A stretch of DNA of 64,000 nt, taken from NCBI RefSeq assembly GCF_050571805.1, contig NZ_CP192219.1; one strand, given 5' to 3'. A program made the position numbers and the translations under genes. The DNA is from Halodesulfovibrio aestuarii (lineage in GTDB: Bacteria; Desulfobacterota; Desulfovibrionia; Desulfovibrionales; Desulfovibrionaceae). The notes under the pieces were generated by a model, which was not told where the DNA came from, ran no database searches, and worked only from the letters and a program-made list of their open reading frames with translations. This document shows positions 43,521-52,019 of this stretch, in pieces. Position 1 is the first letter of the stretch. The number at the start of each line of letters is the position of its first letter.

Positions 43521-44924
43521 TTAAGAAACAGCCTGTAAAGCTTGCTGCAACGCATCGATGACGAGAGAAAATTCTTTATCAGTCAACGTACGCGGGTCTA
43601 AACAAAATGCCTGCTGTTCAATTCTGCCGACAAGCGGCGGATTTGTGTCGAGCAATGCTTTTTTAAGCACTGTTTCTGAAACAGCAGACGGCGTAATCGC
43701 AACAAGAGCTGTCGGTAAATCTCGTTCAGGGAAGGAGCCGCCGCCTACGCGGGAATTTCCATCCAGTACGGTTACAGAAACCTGTTCACCGCAGGCTTTT
43801 TTGATACGGTTTGCAAGGCGACGTGCTCGCTGTTTCAGCGTAGTCTGCTCTGCAAACATCATCGAAAGAGTCGGGATTTGTATACGGGCAAGCTCCGGCT
43901 CACGGTACAAACGCAATGTGGCTTCCAATGCTGCAAGCGTCATTTTATCAATACGCAATGCACGGTTCATCGGGTTACGTTTAATCATGTCGATATATTT
44001 CTTTTTACCGACAATAATACCCGCCTGAGGCCCGCCAAGCACTTTATCACCGGAGAAAGTAACCACATCGGCACCTGCTCCTACAACCTGCTGCACTGTA
44101 GGCTCTTCACCAATGCGCAAAGAAGAAAAGTCTGTAAAGCTACCGCTGCCTAAATCTTCAATCACTGGAAGATCATGTATTTTGCCAAGGGCAACCATCT
44201 CTTCCAGCGTCACTTCTTTATGAAAGCCTACAATACGGTAATTTGAGGTATGCACACGTAGCAACGCGCCAGTCTCTTCAGTAATTGCCTGTTCGTAGTC
44301 CTTCACATGCGTACGGTTAGTCGCACCTACTTCACGCAGGGTTGCACCGCTCTTTTCCATAACCTCCGGAATACGGAAACTACCGCCGATCTCCACAAGC
44401 TGCCCACGGGAAACAGGCACTTCTTTACCCTTACATAAGGTATCAAGAACAATAAGTACCGCCGCAGCATTATTGTTTACAACCAGACCGGCTTCCGCAC
44501 CGCACACCTTGCAAAGCAATTCTTCCACATGGCTATAGCGGCTTCCACGTTCTCCGGTAGTAAGATCAAATTCTAAATTCGAGTAGTGTGCGCAGGCCTC
44601 AGTAACAGCTTCCACAGCAGACTCTGCAAGCAAAGAGCGTCCAAGGTTTGTATGCACAACAACGCCAGTGCCGTTAAGTACTCTTCTAAAATGAGGACGA
44701 GACTGCGCACGGATATACGCTTGCATTCGCGGCTGGATTGTATCCAGAGCAAGCTGTTCCGGCTCAGTGATAACACCTGCGCGAATCTCTTCACGGCACA
44801 CATCGAGAAAGCCGTTCACATGCTCACGCACAATCGATCGAGGAATACTAGAAAATTCACCGGAAGTGGTGAGGGCATCGAGGACTTTATCAACAGATGG
44901 TAAGGCGCGGAAAAAAATTGACAC
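43521..44924 (-). CDS. selA: L-seryl-tRNA(Sec) selenium transferase
   Basis: A PLP enzyme of 467 residues that converts Ser-tRNA(Sec) to Sec-tRNA(Sec), so the organism makes selenoproteins. The N-terminal tRNA-binding part leads to RVLNGTGVVVHTNLGRS near 80, and the PLP Lys is in FSGDKVLGGPQAG near 275. The start is set at GTG 44924: AAGGAG is six bases upstream and ten bases separate it from the folC stop. The open frame runs 18 codons further, into folC. No selB or selC is adjacent. Confidence 0.94.
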   Translation of the reverse strand: MSIFFRALPSVDKVLDALTTSGEFSSIPRSIVREHVNGFLDVCREEIRAGVITEPEQLALDTIQPRMQAYIRAQSRPHFRRVLNGTGVVVHTNLGRSLLAESAVEAVTEACAHYSNLEFDLTTGERGSRYSHVEELLCKVCGAEAGLVVNNNAAAVLIVLDTLCKGKEVPVSRGQLVEIGGSFRIPEVMEKSGATLREVGATNRTHVKDYEQAITEETGALLRVHTSNYRIVGFHKEVTLEEMVALGKIHDLPVIEDLGSGSFTDFSSLRIGEEPTVQQVVGAGADVVTFSGDKVLGGPQAGIIVGKKKYIDMIKRNPMNRALRIDKMTLAALEATLRLYREPELARIQIPTLSMMFAEQTTLKQRARRLANRIKKACGEQVSVTVLDGNSRVGGGSFPERDLPTALVAITPSAVSETVLKKALLDTNPPLVGRIEQQAFCLDPRTLTDKEFSLVIDALQQALQAVS

Positions 44925-44934
44925 GCAAGGCTCC

Positions 44935-46200
44935 TTAGCGCTGTAAAAATTCTGGGTGCAGAGCAAAAAATTCGGCAAGCAAATATAATGAACCGCACAA
45001 TAAGACAGGGTTATCTCCTGCGATTTCTTTACTGCGAGTCAACGCATCCTGCAATGACTCACACACAACAGCCCTCTCACTAAAATGCGTGGCAAGACGC
45101 GCAGCCGGCTCTGCTCTCTCCAAATCAGTAAACTGAGGAAGCAGAATAGTACCTTTCGTGAGAGCCTCCACCATAGGAACAAGTGTCTGGATATCTTTGT
45201 TTCCCATGCAGCCAAAAATAACTACAGCCGGTTTAATTCCGGTCTCCTGCAACGCGGCTGTAAGCACGCTGAATGCCGGTTCGTTATGCGCACCATCAAG
45301 GTATAATTCAGGAAGAGATTCCGTTGCGGGAACATGCTGGAAGCGCCCAGCTATCCATGCATCGGCAACACCAATTTCTTTTACATCATCCCAGTCCATA
45401 ATATCGGCAGGTTCCCATCCATAGATGCCAACAAGCTGCCTAAACGCCGCAAGGGCGAGTAACGCATTATCTTTCTGGTGTGCACCGACCAATCCAAAAC
45501 GATCTGTCTGCGGCAACGTCACAGTGCCTTCAGCAGTCAAAAAAGTTGCTCCAACCTTCTGGGCTTCTTCCTTCAGTACTGCCATGGCTTCTTTAGGCTG
45601 CACATGAGTAATGACAGGCAAATTCTTACGCATTGCCCCTGCCTTATCACGGGTAATATCTTCTAACGTTTTACCCAGCACATCGACATGGTCCAGCCCG
45701 ATTGGCGTATAGACCACAAGATCACGCTCTATAGCTGTGGTAGCGTCATGTTTTCCACCAAGCCCTGCTTCAAAAATGGCAAGGTCGACTTCGTAGTCAG
45801 AAAACAGAAATACAGCCATTACGGTAAGCAACTCAAAATATGTGAGATCTTTACCACCACACTCCATAACATCGTTCGCAACATCGCACCACTCTTCTTC
45901 ATCCAGCATTTCGCCGTTGATAAGAATTCGCTCACGCGGGGTAACAAAGTGTGGAGATGTATACAGTCCAACAGTCAATCCTGTTGCCTGCCCAAATGCG
46001 GAAAGAAACGAACTGGTGCTGCCTTTCCCGTTTGTGCCAACAACTTGAACCACCGGATAATCAGGGCGTTTTAATTCCGCTTCTTCTAACACTGCATCAA
46101 TTCTGCTGTGTGCCAGATCCATATGGAACAAGCCAAGCTTCATTAAATGCGCTTCAAAATCTTCATACGTTGCAAAAAAATTTCGTTCTGTTTCACTCAT
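44935..46200 (-). CDS. folC: Folylpolyglutamate synthase / dihydrofolate synthase
   Basis: A 421-residue Mur-ligase-family enzyme that adds glutamate to dihydropteroate and folates with ATP. The P-loop is VGTNGKGST near residue 55, the carbamylated-Lys / metal region contains TSPHFVTPRERI, and the C-terminal domain has LDGAHNEPA near 310. It heads the folC-selA-apeB cluster. No strong ribosome site was seen before the ATG. Confidence 0.94.
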   Translation of the reverse strand: MSETERNFFATYEDFEAHLMKLGLFHMDLAHSRIDAVLEEAELKRPDYPVVQVVGTNGKGSTSSFLSAFGQATGLTVGLYTSPHFVTPRERILINGEMLDEEEWCDVANDVMECGGKDLTYFELLTVMAVFLFSDYEVDLAIFEAGLGGKHDATTAIERDLVVYTPIGLDHVDVLGKTLEDITRDKAGAMRKNLPVITHVQPKEAMAVLKEEAQKVGATFLTAEGTVTLPQTDRFGLVGAHQKDNALLALAAFRQLVGIYGWEPADIMDWDDVKEIGVADAWIAGRFQHVPATESLPELYLDGAHNEPAFSVLTAALQETGIKPAVVIFGCMGNKDIQTLVPMVEALTKGTILLPQFTDLERAEPAARLATHFSERAVVCESLQDALTRSKEIAGDNPVLLCGSLYLLAEFFALHPEFLQR

Positions 46201-46456
46201 GCAGTCGCCCTAGAATATGATTGCTTACAGGTCAAATGCTTTTACAGCATTCATTCATGTTAACTAGCTACTACCTGTTGGTAGCACTGTTTTGTATTGC
46301 GGGTATTTTGCAGCAACTTGCGATACTCTGCAAAGCAATTTTTCACTGCAATTATCATCCCCTAGCGATCATTTTCCGTCTAGGATTCCATCCTGACCTA
46401 ACATAACAGTACCCTTCATATTTTCTTCAAAAATGCAATTAATTACATAAGGGGAC
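46201..46456. other. Intergenic stretch before tRNA-Arg
   Basis: No gene recognised. The folC promoter should lie here on the minus strand. A CCCTTCATATTT at 46412-46423 recurs inside the element at 46548-46559. Confidence 0.35.
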
Positions 46457-46485
46457 TTGACCTGTCATCTTTGTTCAGATAAACA
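46457..46485 (+). promoter_or_regulatory. Promoter of the interrupted tRNA-Arg gene
   Basis: TTGACC, a 17-base spacer and TAAACA, the same arrangement as at tRNA-Leu copy 3. With the tRNA cut, this strong host promoter now reads into the integrated element. Confidence 0.6.
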
Positions 46486-46498
46486 CACCCCTCAATGA

Positions 46499-46540
46499 GC
46501 GCCAGTAGCTCAGTTGGATAGAGCAACGGCCTTCTAAGCC
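46499..46540 (+). pseudogene. tRNA-Arg(TCT), 5' half only; left end of an integrated element
   Basis: GCGCCAG, the D-arm with AGCTCAGTTGGATAGAGC, and the anticodon loop CTTCTAA between ACGGC and GCC are clear. After 46540 the sequence leaves tRNA structure: no second half of the anticodon stem, no T-arm, and no acceptor strand to match GCGCCAG. The break inside the anticodon stem-loop is a common target of tyrosine recombinases and marks the probable attL. Confidence 0.8.
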
Positions 46541-46599
46541 CTGCATCCCCTTCATATTTAAGGATAATCCCCACTTCAGTTTAAACACTGGAGAGTGGT

Positions 46600-47037
46600 G
46601 TGATTAATCTTCTTCTTACTTGTCCCGACATTAATTCAAACAGTTCCAATGAGCTTATACAGTTCAATATTGTATCACGTACTGTTGCACAAATTATGAG
46701 CAACGGAATGGGAGTCTTTTCTCCTGCACTCCATAAATACAGTATTGAAAAAAACTCAAAAAGTTCTCTTGAATCAAGCTTCTGGAAACAATTTCATTCT
46801 TCTTTCCTTTCATGGGCAGATGCACTTCTGGTTCTTGACCTGCCAGAAGTAGACAATTGTTTTGAAGTGCAAGAAGTCATAACTATTTTTAGAAACGCTG
46901 AAAAGCCAGTACGTTTCATTACGCCCGATTTATCAAACGCCCAGTTGGGTGTGCTGCTTAGTGATCTCACAATTAAGCAACACACCCAACTGGGCGTTTC
47001 TTGTCAGGCCCTTCAAGACTTACCAACAATTAATTAA
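46600..47037 (+). CDS. DUF1937-like protein
   Basis: 145 residues starting at GTG with GGAG upstream. GMGVFSPALHKYSI near 38 and SWADALLVLDLPEVDN near 73 followed by EVITIFRNAEKPVRFI fit DUF1937, a fold close to nucleoside 2-deoxyribosyltransferases that is often found on phages and plasmids. The catalytic role is unproven. The last fifth of the gene is built on a 26-bp inverted repeat (46935-46999), so the C-terminus may not be conserved. It is the first gene of the element and can be read from the tRNA promoter. Confidence 0.6.
   Translation: MINLLLTCPDINSNSSNELIQFNIVSRTVAQIMSNGMGVFSPALHKYSIEKNSKSSLESSFWKQFHSSFLSWADALLVLDLPEVDNCFEVQEVITIFRNAEKPVRFITPDLSNAQLGVLLSDLTIKQHTQLGVSCQALQDLPTIN
46935..46999. 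repeat. 26-bp inverted repeat inside the DUF1937-like gene
   Basis: Arms 46935-46960 and 46974-46999 match at 25 of 26 positions, centred on CGCCCAGTTGGGTGTG, with a 13-base loop. A few T follow the right arm, so it may also act as a terminator. Confidence 0.85.
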
Positions 47038-47055
47038 TCACTGTGAGGTGATATC

Positions 47056-47430
47056 ATGCAAGAGCACATCATTACAGAACCTATCAACATCAATGTTTGC
47101 GTCTTTCTACCAGACTGGATTCTGGTACGTCGAGACATCTCTATCGGCGCAAAACTCGCATTTGCAACTCTAGGAACGCTCGTAAAAGCAAAAGACTACA
47201 TCGCGATGCTGGATGCAAAAGAAATAGGTAAACGCATGGGAACTCATGAAGGTGCGGCAAAAAAATTTCTACGCGAATTAAAGCGCGCTGACCTGATCGG
47301 GCCAGAGAACATGCCGCAGCCTTACTTGCAAAAAGCTGCTGAAGAAAGCGACGCAATCTGCAATGCCCAATTCATGCAGCAAGCAATCTGGGCAAGTGAT
47401 CCGAGCGTAAACGTACCTGCGTTTAACTAG
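47056..47430 (+). CDS. Winged-helix protein, short relative of the replication-like gene
   Basis: 124 residues. The core FLPDWILVRRDISIGAKLAFATLGTL near 14 followed by a helix-turn-helix (LDAKEIGKRMGTHEGAAKKFLRELKRADLI) resembles the N-terminal domain of the gene at 47644. It lacks the long C-terminal part of that protein. AGGTGA stands before the ATG. It is probably a DNA-binding regulator or replication accessory of the element. Confidence 0.55.
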   Translation: MQEHIITEPININVCVFLPDWILVRRDISIGAKLAFATLGTLVKAKDYIAMLDAKEIGKRMGTHEGAAKKFLRELKRADLIGPENMPQPYLQKAAEESDAICNAQFMQQAIWASDPSVNVPAFN

Positions 47431-47491
47431 TCGGTTTACAGTGGCTTTGAAGAGAATTTTCGAAAGGAACGTACAAGAAAACATACGCTTG

Positions 47492-47557
47492 AAAAAAGAA
47501 AAAGGGTGAACCGGCAAGTTCACCCTTAGCAGTCGGGTTTGTCCCCAAAAACATACA
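47492..47557 (-). ncRNA. Candidate antisense RNA upstream of the replication-like gene
   Basis: Downstream of a near-consensus minus-strand promoter about 66 bases run into a perfect ten-pair hairpin, AAGGGTGAAC with GTTCACCCTT, followed by TTTTTCTTTTTT on the minus strand. The unit lies wholly in the leader of the plus-strand gene at 47644. This is the layout of counter-transcribed RNAs that control plasmid replication. Confidence 0.55.
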
Positions 47558-47563
47558 AAAAGG

Positions 47564-47592
47564 ACAATAGCCCAAGGGAAAAACCGTGTCAA
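47564..47592 (-). promoter_or_regulatory. Near-consensus sigma70 promoter, minus strand
   Basis: TTGACA (complement of 47587-47592), a 17-base spacer, and TATTGT (complement of 47564-47569). Confidence 0.7.
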
Positions 47593-47643
47593 GCGGTCTG
47601 CACTACCCTTTTGCCTTTTTTCTAGCGCCATCAAGGTGCTGAA

Positions 47644-48936
47644 ATGAAAGAATTTTTTATTCAGAAGTGCGAAAACGCATTCTCTCCTGTTCCCAACTGG
47701 GTACAACGTCTTGCTTCACTTACAATGGGCGCAAAGCTCACATATGGTCGCCTATTGCAATGCGCTAACGATGAAGGTGTAGCCTGGCCTAGCCAGCGCT
47801 ACCTTTCTAAAGAACTTGGCTGCTCCTTGCGAAGTATTGTCACCTACATCGGTGAGTTGAAAAAACACGACCTCATTGCCGTATCAAAAACTTATATCGG
47901 GGACTATCCACGAACAGTTTACCGTTTCGTTGTTCCCGACGATCAACGTTCTATTCCTGAACCAAAAGAATTTACTCCATCCATCTTAGATGACGATGCA
48001 GACATATTTTTTTGCACAGATGCAGGAACCTATCTCTACGCCACTCCATCAACACAAATTTCATCAGCACCCGCCTCTGAACAAGGTTTGCACGAAAACA
48101 GTGCAGTAGAGTGCAAACCTTGCGCAGGGGTAAGCAACTCCTGCGTAGAGGGTACGCAACGTTTGCGTAGGGGGTACGCAACACCTGCGCTTTCTTATAA
48201 TGATGATAAGAACAAGATATTAGAACAAAGAAAAAACAATACCCCCCATATCCCCCCACGTTCAAAAGAGCACAGCTTTCCCAACAAAGCACAGCAACCT
48301 ACATTCGGGGAAAAAGCATCTTCTTTTTCTCCTACTTTTCCTTATTCCCCAAGGAACGATTCTACTCCTACCTCTCTCAAGGACGGACGGGGCAAGATCA
48401 CTTCTTGCCCTGCGTCCCCCCTTCCAGAAAAGCTCACTTCCGACTTTGAAGCTATTTGGGACATTTTTCCTCTCAAGCAAGGAAAAATTCCAGCACAGAC
48501 TCGTTGGAATCAACTCGTAAGACAAAAAAAGCTTCCAGAACTCTCGGTAATTCTCAACTCAATCAAAGAGCATATCGCTACCGACAATCGGTGGCAGCGA
48601 GGAATAATACCAAATTTAGAACGCTGGTTGCGCGAACATAGATGGACTGACCAACCTTTTGCTGATCCAGCTGCACGAGAAAAAGAACTCACCGAAGCTC
48701 GCAAGCAAGAACTTGAGCTTCAGGCAGCTAAAGAACTTATGAGTCTCAGAGAGGCGATAAAAGGTTATCCGACACCAATCACTGATCCTGTCACGGTAGA
48801 ATTAATTGACTCGCACGGTGGTCTCTCTACACTTTCTCGAATGCCGGAACGAAACCTGCCGTACATTCTAAACTCGTTTGTTAAAAATTACACACAATTA
48901 TCTCTCAAAAAAGGACTGGAGGAAGTTCATGTCTAA
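47644..48936 (+). CDS. Replication-initiation-like helix-turn-helix protein
   Basis: 430 residues. The N-terminal winged helix (about 15-95: LTMGAKLTYGRLLQ, WPSQRYLSKELGCSLRSIVTY) is followed by a low-complexity Pro/Ser linker of about 150 residues and a C-terminal module (about 270-345: LTSDFEAIWDIFPLKQGK, WQRGIIPNLERWLREHRW). That module occurs in phage and plasmid replication proteins. A role in replication of the element is likely but inferred. It overlaps traK by eight bases. A candidate antisense RNA lies in its leader. Confidence 0.6.
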   Translation: MKEFFIQKCENAFSPVPNWVQRLASLTMGAKLTYGRLLQCANDEGVAWPSQRYLSKELGCSLRSIVTYIGELKKHDLIAVSKTYIGDYPRTVYRFVVPDDQRSIPEPKEFTPSILDDDADIFFCTDAGTYLYATPSTQISSAPASEQGLHENSAVECKPCAGVSNSCVEGTQRLRRGYATPALSYNDDKNKILEQRKNNTPHIPPRSKEHSFPNKAQQPTFGEKASSFSPTFPYSPRNDSTPTSLKDGRGKITSCPASPLPEKLTSDFEAIWDIFPLKQGKIPAQTRWNQLVRQKKLPELSVILNSIKEHIATDNRWQRGIIPNLERWLREHRWTDQPFADPAAREKELTEARKQELELQAAKELMSLREAIKGYPTPITDPVTVELIDSHGGLSTLSRMPERNLPYILNSFVKNYTQLSLKKGLEEVHV

Positions 48937-49267
48937 AAAGCGGCTAGGTTTTGCAAGGATTGAATTCATCGCTTGTAAACAAGAAATCGAAAATCTCCTT
49001 ACCGCCGGATACACGATTATCGGAGTTCATGAGGAGTTAACAAAACAAAACAAAATCACCATGGGTTACGCTCGTTTTACTCAACTTCTTCGAAATGGTG
49101 TCAAAAGATCAAAATCAACTCCGCCCAAAGAAAAAGAAATCTCAACAGAAAAAATCGTCACAAAGCAGCACCCGCAAGAAGTTCAAAAACAACAGGCAAA
49201 AGTTTTGGGCGTTGCAGAAACTAACAGTTTCAAAAAAAGCAGTTCAGAAAAGAAAGACCTAATCTAA
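48929..49267 (+). CDS. traK: TraK-family conjugation protein
   Basis: 112 residues. The N-terminal 60 residues (RLGFARIEFIACKQEIENLL, GYTIIGVHEELTKQ, GYARFTQLLRNG) fit the TraK family of oriT-binding proteins of IncP-type systems. The tail is Lys-rich and disordered. The start at 48929 has GGAGGAA upstream; the open frame starts 17 codons earlier inside the previous gene. It is followed by traL and traM as in RP4-type transfer regions. Confidence 0.75.
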   Translation: MSKKRLGFARIEFIACKQEIENLLTAGYTIIGVHEELTKQNKITMGYARFTQLLRNGVKRSKSTPPKEKEISTEKIVTKQHPQEVQKQQAKVLGVAETNSFKKSSSEKKDLI

Positions 49268-49285
49268 CAAAACAAGGAAATACGA

Positions 49286-50026
49286 ATGGCTACTGTAAAC
49301 ATGGTACTTCAGGGAAAAGGCGGCGTTGGCAAAAGTTTAGTTGCGAGTCTTCTCGCGCAGTATTTTATCGAACATGACTACCCTCTTGCTTGCATTGATA
49401 CCGACCCAGTGAACACAACCTTCGCTGGTTATGAAGCACTCAAGGCAGACGTTATCGAAATCATGGAAGGCGACAACATCAATCAGCGCTGTTTTGACAA
49501 GCTCATGGACCGCATTGAGCTGCTGCCAGAAGATGATTGCGCACAAATGGTCGTAGATAACGGCGCAGCGACCTTTGTCCCTCTTGGCTCATACATGGCC
49601 GAAAACGATGTCACTGACTACATCCGTGATAAAACTCCGCATAGATTGCGCCTTCATTGTATCGTTACTGGCGGACAAGCAATGCACGACACGCTTGACG
49701 GACTCAAAAAGCTGCTTGAAGCGTTCCCAACTAGTCCGATCGTACTGTGGCTTAATCCGTACTTTGGCAACATTGTTTCAGACGGAATTCCGTTCAGTGA
49801 CTTCAAAATTTACAAGAACAACATTCACCGTTTCGAATCAGTCATTCAGCTCCCGATTAAGAATCCAAGCACATTCGGCCAGGACTTAATTAACGTCCTG
49901 AACCAGCGCATCACCTTCCGCGAAGTTGCAGAGTCCAACATGCCTACAATGCAGCGTCATCGTATCAAAAAGTACTGGGCAGAAATTAAAGCTGAAATGG
50001 ATAAGGCCGGACTACTGGAGTTCTAA
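49286..50026 (+). CDS. traL: TraL, ParA/MinD-like ATPase
   Basis: 246 residues. The deviant Walker A GKGGVGKS lies near residue 11 and CIDTDPVN near 37. The family is ParA-like, and the position between traK and traM identifies it as TraL. Its role in conjugation is not well defined; it may place the transfer apparatus or the DNA. It overlaps traM by one base. Confidence 0.8.
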   Translation: MATVNMVLQGKGGVGKSLVASLLAQYFIEHDYPLACIDTDPVNTTFAGYEALKADVIEIMEGDNINQRCFDKLMDRIELLPEDDCAQMVVDNGAATFVPLGSYMAENDVTDYIRDKTPHRLRLHCIVTGGQAMHDTLDGLKKLLEAFPTSPIVLWLNPYFGNIVSDGIPFSDFKIYKNNIHRFESVIQLPIKNPSTFGQDLINVLNQRITFREVAESNMPTMQRHRIKKYWAEIKAEMDKAGLLEF

Positions 50027-50442
50027 TGGAAGACCACGCAAAGCAAAAAACCGCAAAACTTACTGCTGAAAAAGTTCGTCACGCGCTGATCGAAAAGCAT
50101 GGCCAGCCCTTGAGTGAAGATGATCCGATACTCATGGTCGCAAGCATGTTTGAGATGTTTCAAGATGAATACGACTCCACGTTGAAAAAGCATCAAAGCG
50201 CCATTGAAAAGTTCATGGTTAGCAGCTCGAAGCATTACGCAGACAAAGTACAAAAAAGTACTGACGACCTCCTGAACCGGGCCGTCCAAGGAAACATTCG
50301 TAACAACATTGAGGCAATGGCTGACTTCAAAGACTCTATGAACGATTTCACAAAAACAAATCGAATTTATGCCGCGGTTTCCCTTTGCTCATGTGTCATT
50401 TCAATCTGTCTGTTTTTGAGCTGGTATCTTTTCAGGGGATAG
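50026..50442 (+). CDS. traM: TraM-like conjugation protein
   Basis: 138 residues: a mostly helical, charged N-terminal part (coiled coil about 40-105) and one C-terminal hydrophobic helix (about 115-134), so it is tail-anchored in the inner membrane. The place after traL and directly before trbB matches TraM of IncP-type systems. Assigned mainly by position. Confidence 0.6.
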   Translation: MEDHAKQKTAKLTAEKVRHALIEKHGQPLSEDDPILMVASMFEMFQDEYDSTLKKHQSAIEKFMVSSSKHYADKVQKSTDDLLNRAVQGNIRNNIEAMADFKDSMNDFTKTNRIYAAVSLCSCVISICLFLSWYLFRG

Positions 50443-50444
50443 CA

Positions 50445-51425
50445 ATGGATATTTTAGAAGATGAAGATCTGGCGAGACTGCTTGCGAACCTTGAGCACAG
50501 CTTGGGCAAAGTCATCTGTAATGCCTTAAAAGACCCGACAGTCGGGGAAATTATGTTGAACCCCGACGGCAAAGTCTGGATTGAACGATTCGGCAAACCG
50601 ATGATGCATGAAGCTGACCTCACCACGAGAGAAGGTGCCCTCATAATCTCACTTGTAGCCAGTTCGCTCGAGCTGACCGCAAACCGTAAGAACACGAGTA
50701 TTGCGGGAGAATTTCCTATCGGTGGGCATCGCTTTCAAGGGCAGCTGCCTCCGAACACCCCGCGCCCGATGTTCAGCGTTCGAAAAAAGGCAGAACGGGT
50801 CTTTACCTTGGACGAGTATGTTGCCGGCGGCATTATCACAAAAGAAGCAAAAACGATCATTGAGGAGCAAGTACGGCGCAAGCGGAACATCTTAATCGCC
50901 GGTGGAACAGGGTCAGGAAAAACCACCCTGACCAATGCGATCATCCATTCCCTGAGCCAGATCAGCCCGAACGACAGGCTGTTTTTACTGGAAGATACGT
51001 ATGAGCTGCAAAGCCAGAGTGAAAATACAGTTCGTCTCAAAGCTACGAAAGAGTTCCCGATGACATCTCAAATTGAAGATACATTGCGCCTCCGTCCGGA
51101 TCGCATTGTTGTCGGAGAAATACGAGACGAAGCAGCGTTGGGATTACTCGAAGCCTGGAACACGGGACACCCTGGAGGTATTTCAACCCTTCATGCAGAT
51201 TCCGCGTTTGATGCGCTCCAGCGTCTTGAGACTCTGGTCAGGCGAAAATCAATATCTCCATTGTCTGAAGTCATCGGAAGCGCAATAGACACAGTCATTT
51301 ACATCACAAAGGCAAACACTAAAAGCTGTCGTAAGGTCACTGAAATTTTGGACATTGCTGGATTTGACACCTGTACACAAAAATACACAAAGGAACACCT
51401 CTACTATGAACCACAACAATATTAA
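50445..51425 (+). CDS. trbB: TrbB, VirB11-type secretion ATPase
   Basis: A 326-residue hexameric ATPase of the type IV secretion system. Walker A is GGTGSGKTT near 160, the Asp box is LLEDTYELQ, Walker B is RIVVGEIRDEAALG near 218, and the His box is GISTLHADSA. The start at 50445 has AGGGGA upstream. It sits at the cytoplasmic face and powers pilus assembly and substrate transfer. It overlaps trbC by 20 bases. Confidence 0.93.
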   Translation: MDILEDEDLARLLANLEHSLGKVICNALKDPTVGEIMLNPDGKVWIERFGKPMMHEADLTTREGALIISLVASSLELTANRKNTSIAGEFPIGGHRFQGQLPPNTPRPMFSVRKKAERVFTLDEYVAGGIITKEAKTIIEEQVRRKRNILIAGGTGSGKTTLTNAIIHSLSQISPNDRLFLLEDTYELQSQSENTVRLKATKEFPMTSQIEDTLRLRPDRIVVGEIRDEAALGLLEAWNTGHPGGISTLHADSAFDALQRLETLVRRKSISPLSEVIGSAIDTVIYITKANTKSCRKVTEILDIAGFDTCTQKYTKEHLYYEPQQY

Positions 51426-51726
51426 ATTTCTCTTTTTTGCAGCTATAGCCGTCGCATTAATACATCCGGATATTGCTCATGCTTCAAATGCGATCAGCGA
51501 CTTCAATGATCCCTTTGAAAAAGTCGTGGGAACAATCACCGGCCCTGTAGGACGCTGGATAGCCATCTTCGCAATGGCAACATCTGGCGGGATGCTCATA
51601 TGGAAACGTGAAGATCCAATGGGCGGTTTCAAAATGCTTCTCAGCGTTGTCTTCGGGATTTCATTTATCGCCTTCGCTGCGAACATCGTCGATTCAATCT
51701 TCTCCTTTACGGGAGCACTCATCTAA
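51406..51726 (+). CDS. trbC: TrbC, VirB2-type pilin
   Basis: 106 residues. Signal-like N-terminus (FLFFAAIAVALIHPDIAHA) followed by two hydrophobic helices with a short basic loop, WKREDP. IncP TrbC is processed to a cyclic pilin. Start at 51406 inside the end of trbB, with AGGAA upstream. Confidence 0.85.
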   Translation: MNHNNIKFLFFAAIAVALIHPDIAHASNAISDFNDPFEKVVGTITGPVGRWIAIFAMATSGGMLIWKREDPMGGFKMLLSVVFGISFIAFAANIVDSIFSFTGALI

Positions 51727-52016
51727 TGCGTGTAATCCCAGTCCATCAATCCCTACACCGCCACACGTTGGTATTAGGTGCAGAGCGTGACCTCGTCATG
51801 ACTTCAGGATTACTTTCATTTCTTATCGGCATTGGTGGGTTCACCCTGCCCTCTGCAATGGTGGGCATAGGATTGTGGATCGTTTCAGTCTTTGTTTTAC
51901 GCCAAATGGCAAAAGCAGACCCTCAAATGTCTGTGGTCTGGCGTAGGCACATCGACAAACAAGATTTCTATGAAGCTAAAGGGACACCTTGGCAGCACAA
52001 TGTTTGGAAGGGGTAA
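51726..52016 (+). CDS. trbD: TrbD, VirB3-like protein
   Basis: 96 residues: an N-terminal basic stretch (VHQSLHRHTLVLGAERD is typical of TrbD), one or two membrane helices at about 25-60 and a short cytoplasmic tail. It is an inner-membrane partner of TrbE. The ATG overlaps the trbC stop. Confidence 0.87.
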   Translation: MRVIPVHQSLHRHTLVLGAERDLVMTSGLLSFLIGIGGFTLPSAMVGIGLWIVSVFVLRQMAKADPQMSVVWRRHIDKQDFYEAKGTPWQHNVWKG

Positions 52017-52019
52017 GTA

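Noticed and set aside
46412..46559. 12-base direct repeat CCCTTCATATTT on both sides of the tRNA-Arg break
   Set aside because: It does not lie at the break point and has no partner at a known right end, so it is not called an att repeat.
47278..47706. 142-codon minus-strand frame in the element
   Set aside because: It runs through a terminator hairpin and promoter and mirrors two plus-strand genes.
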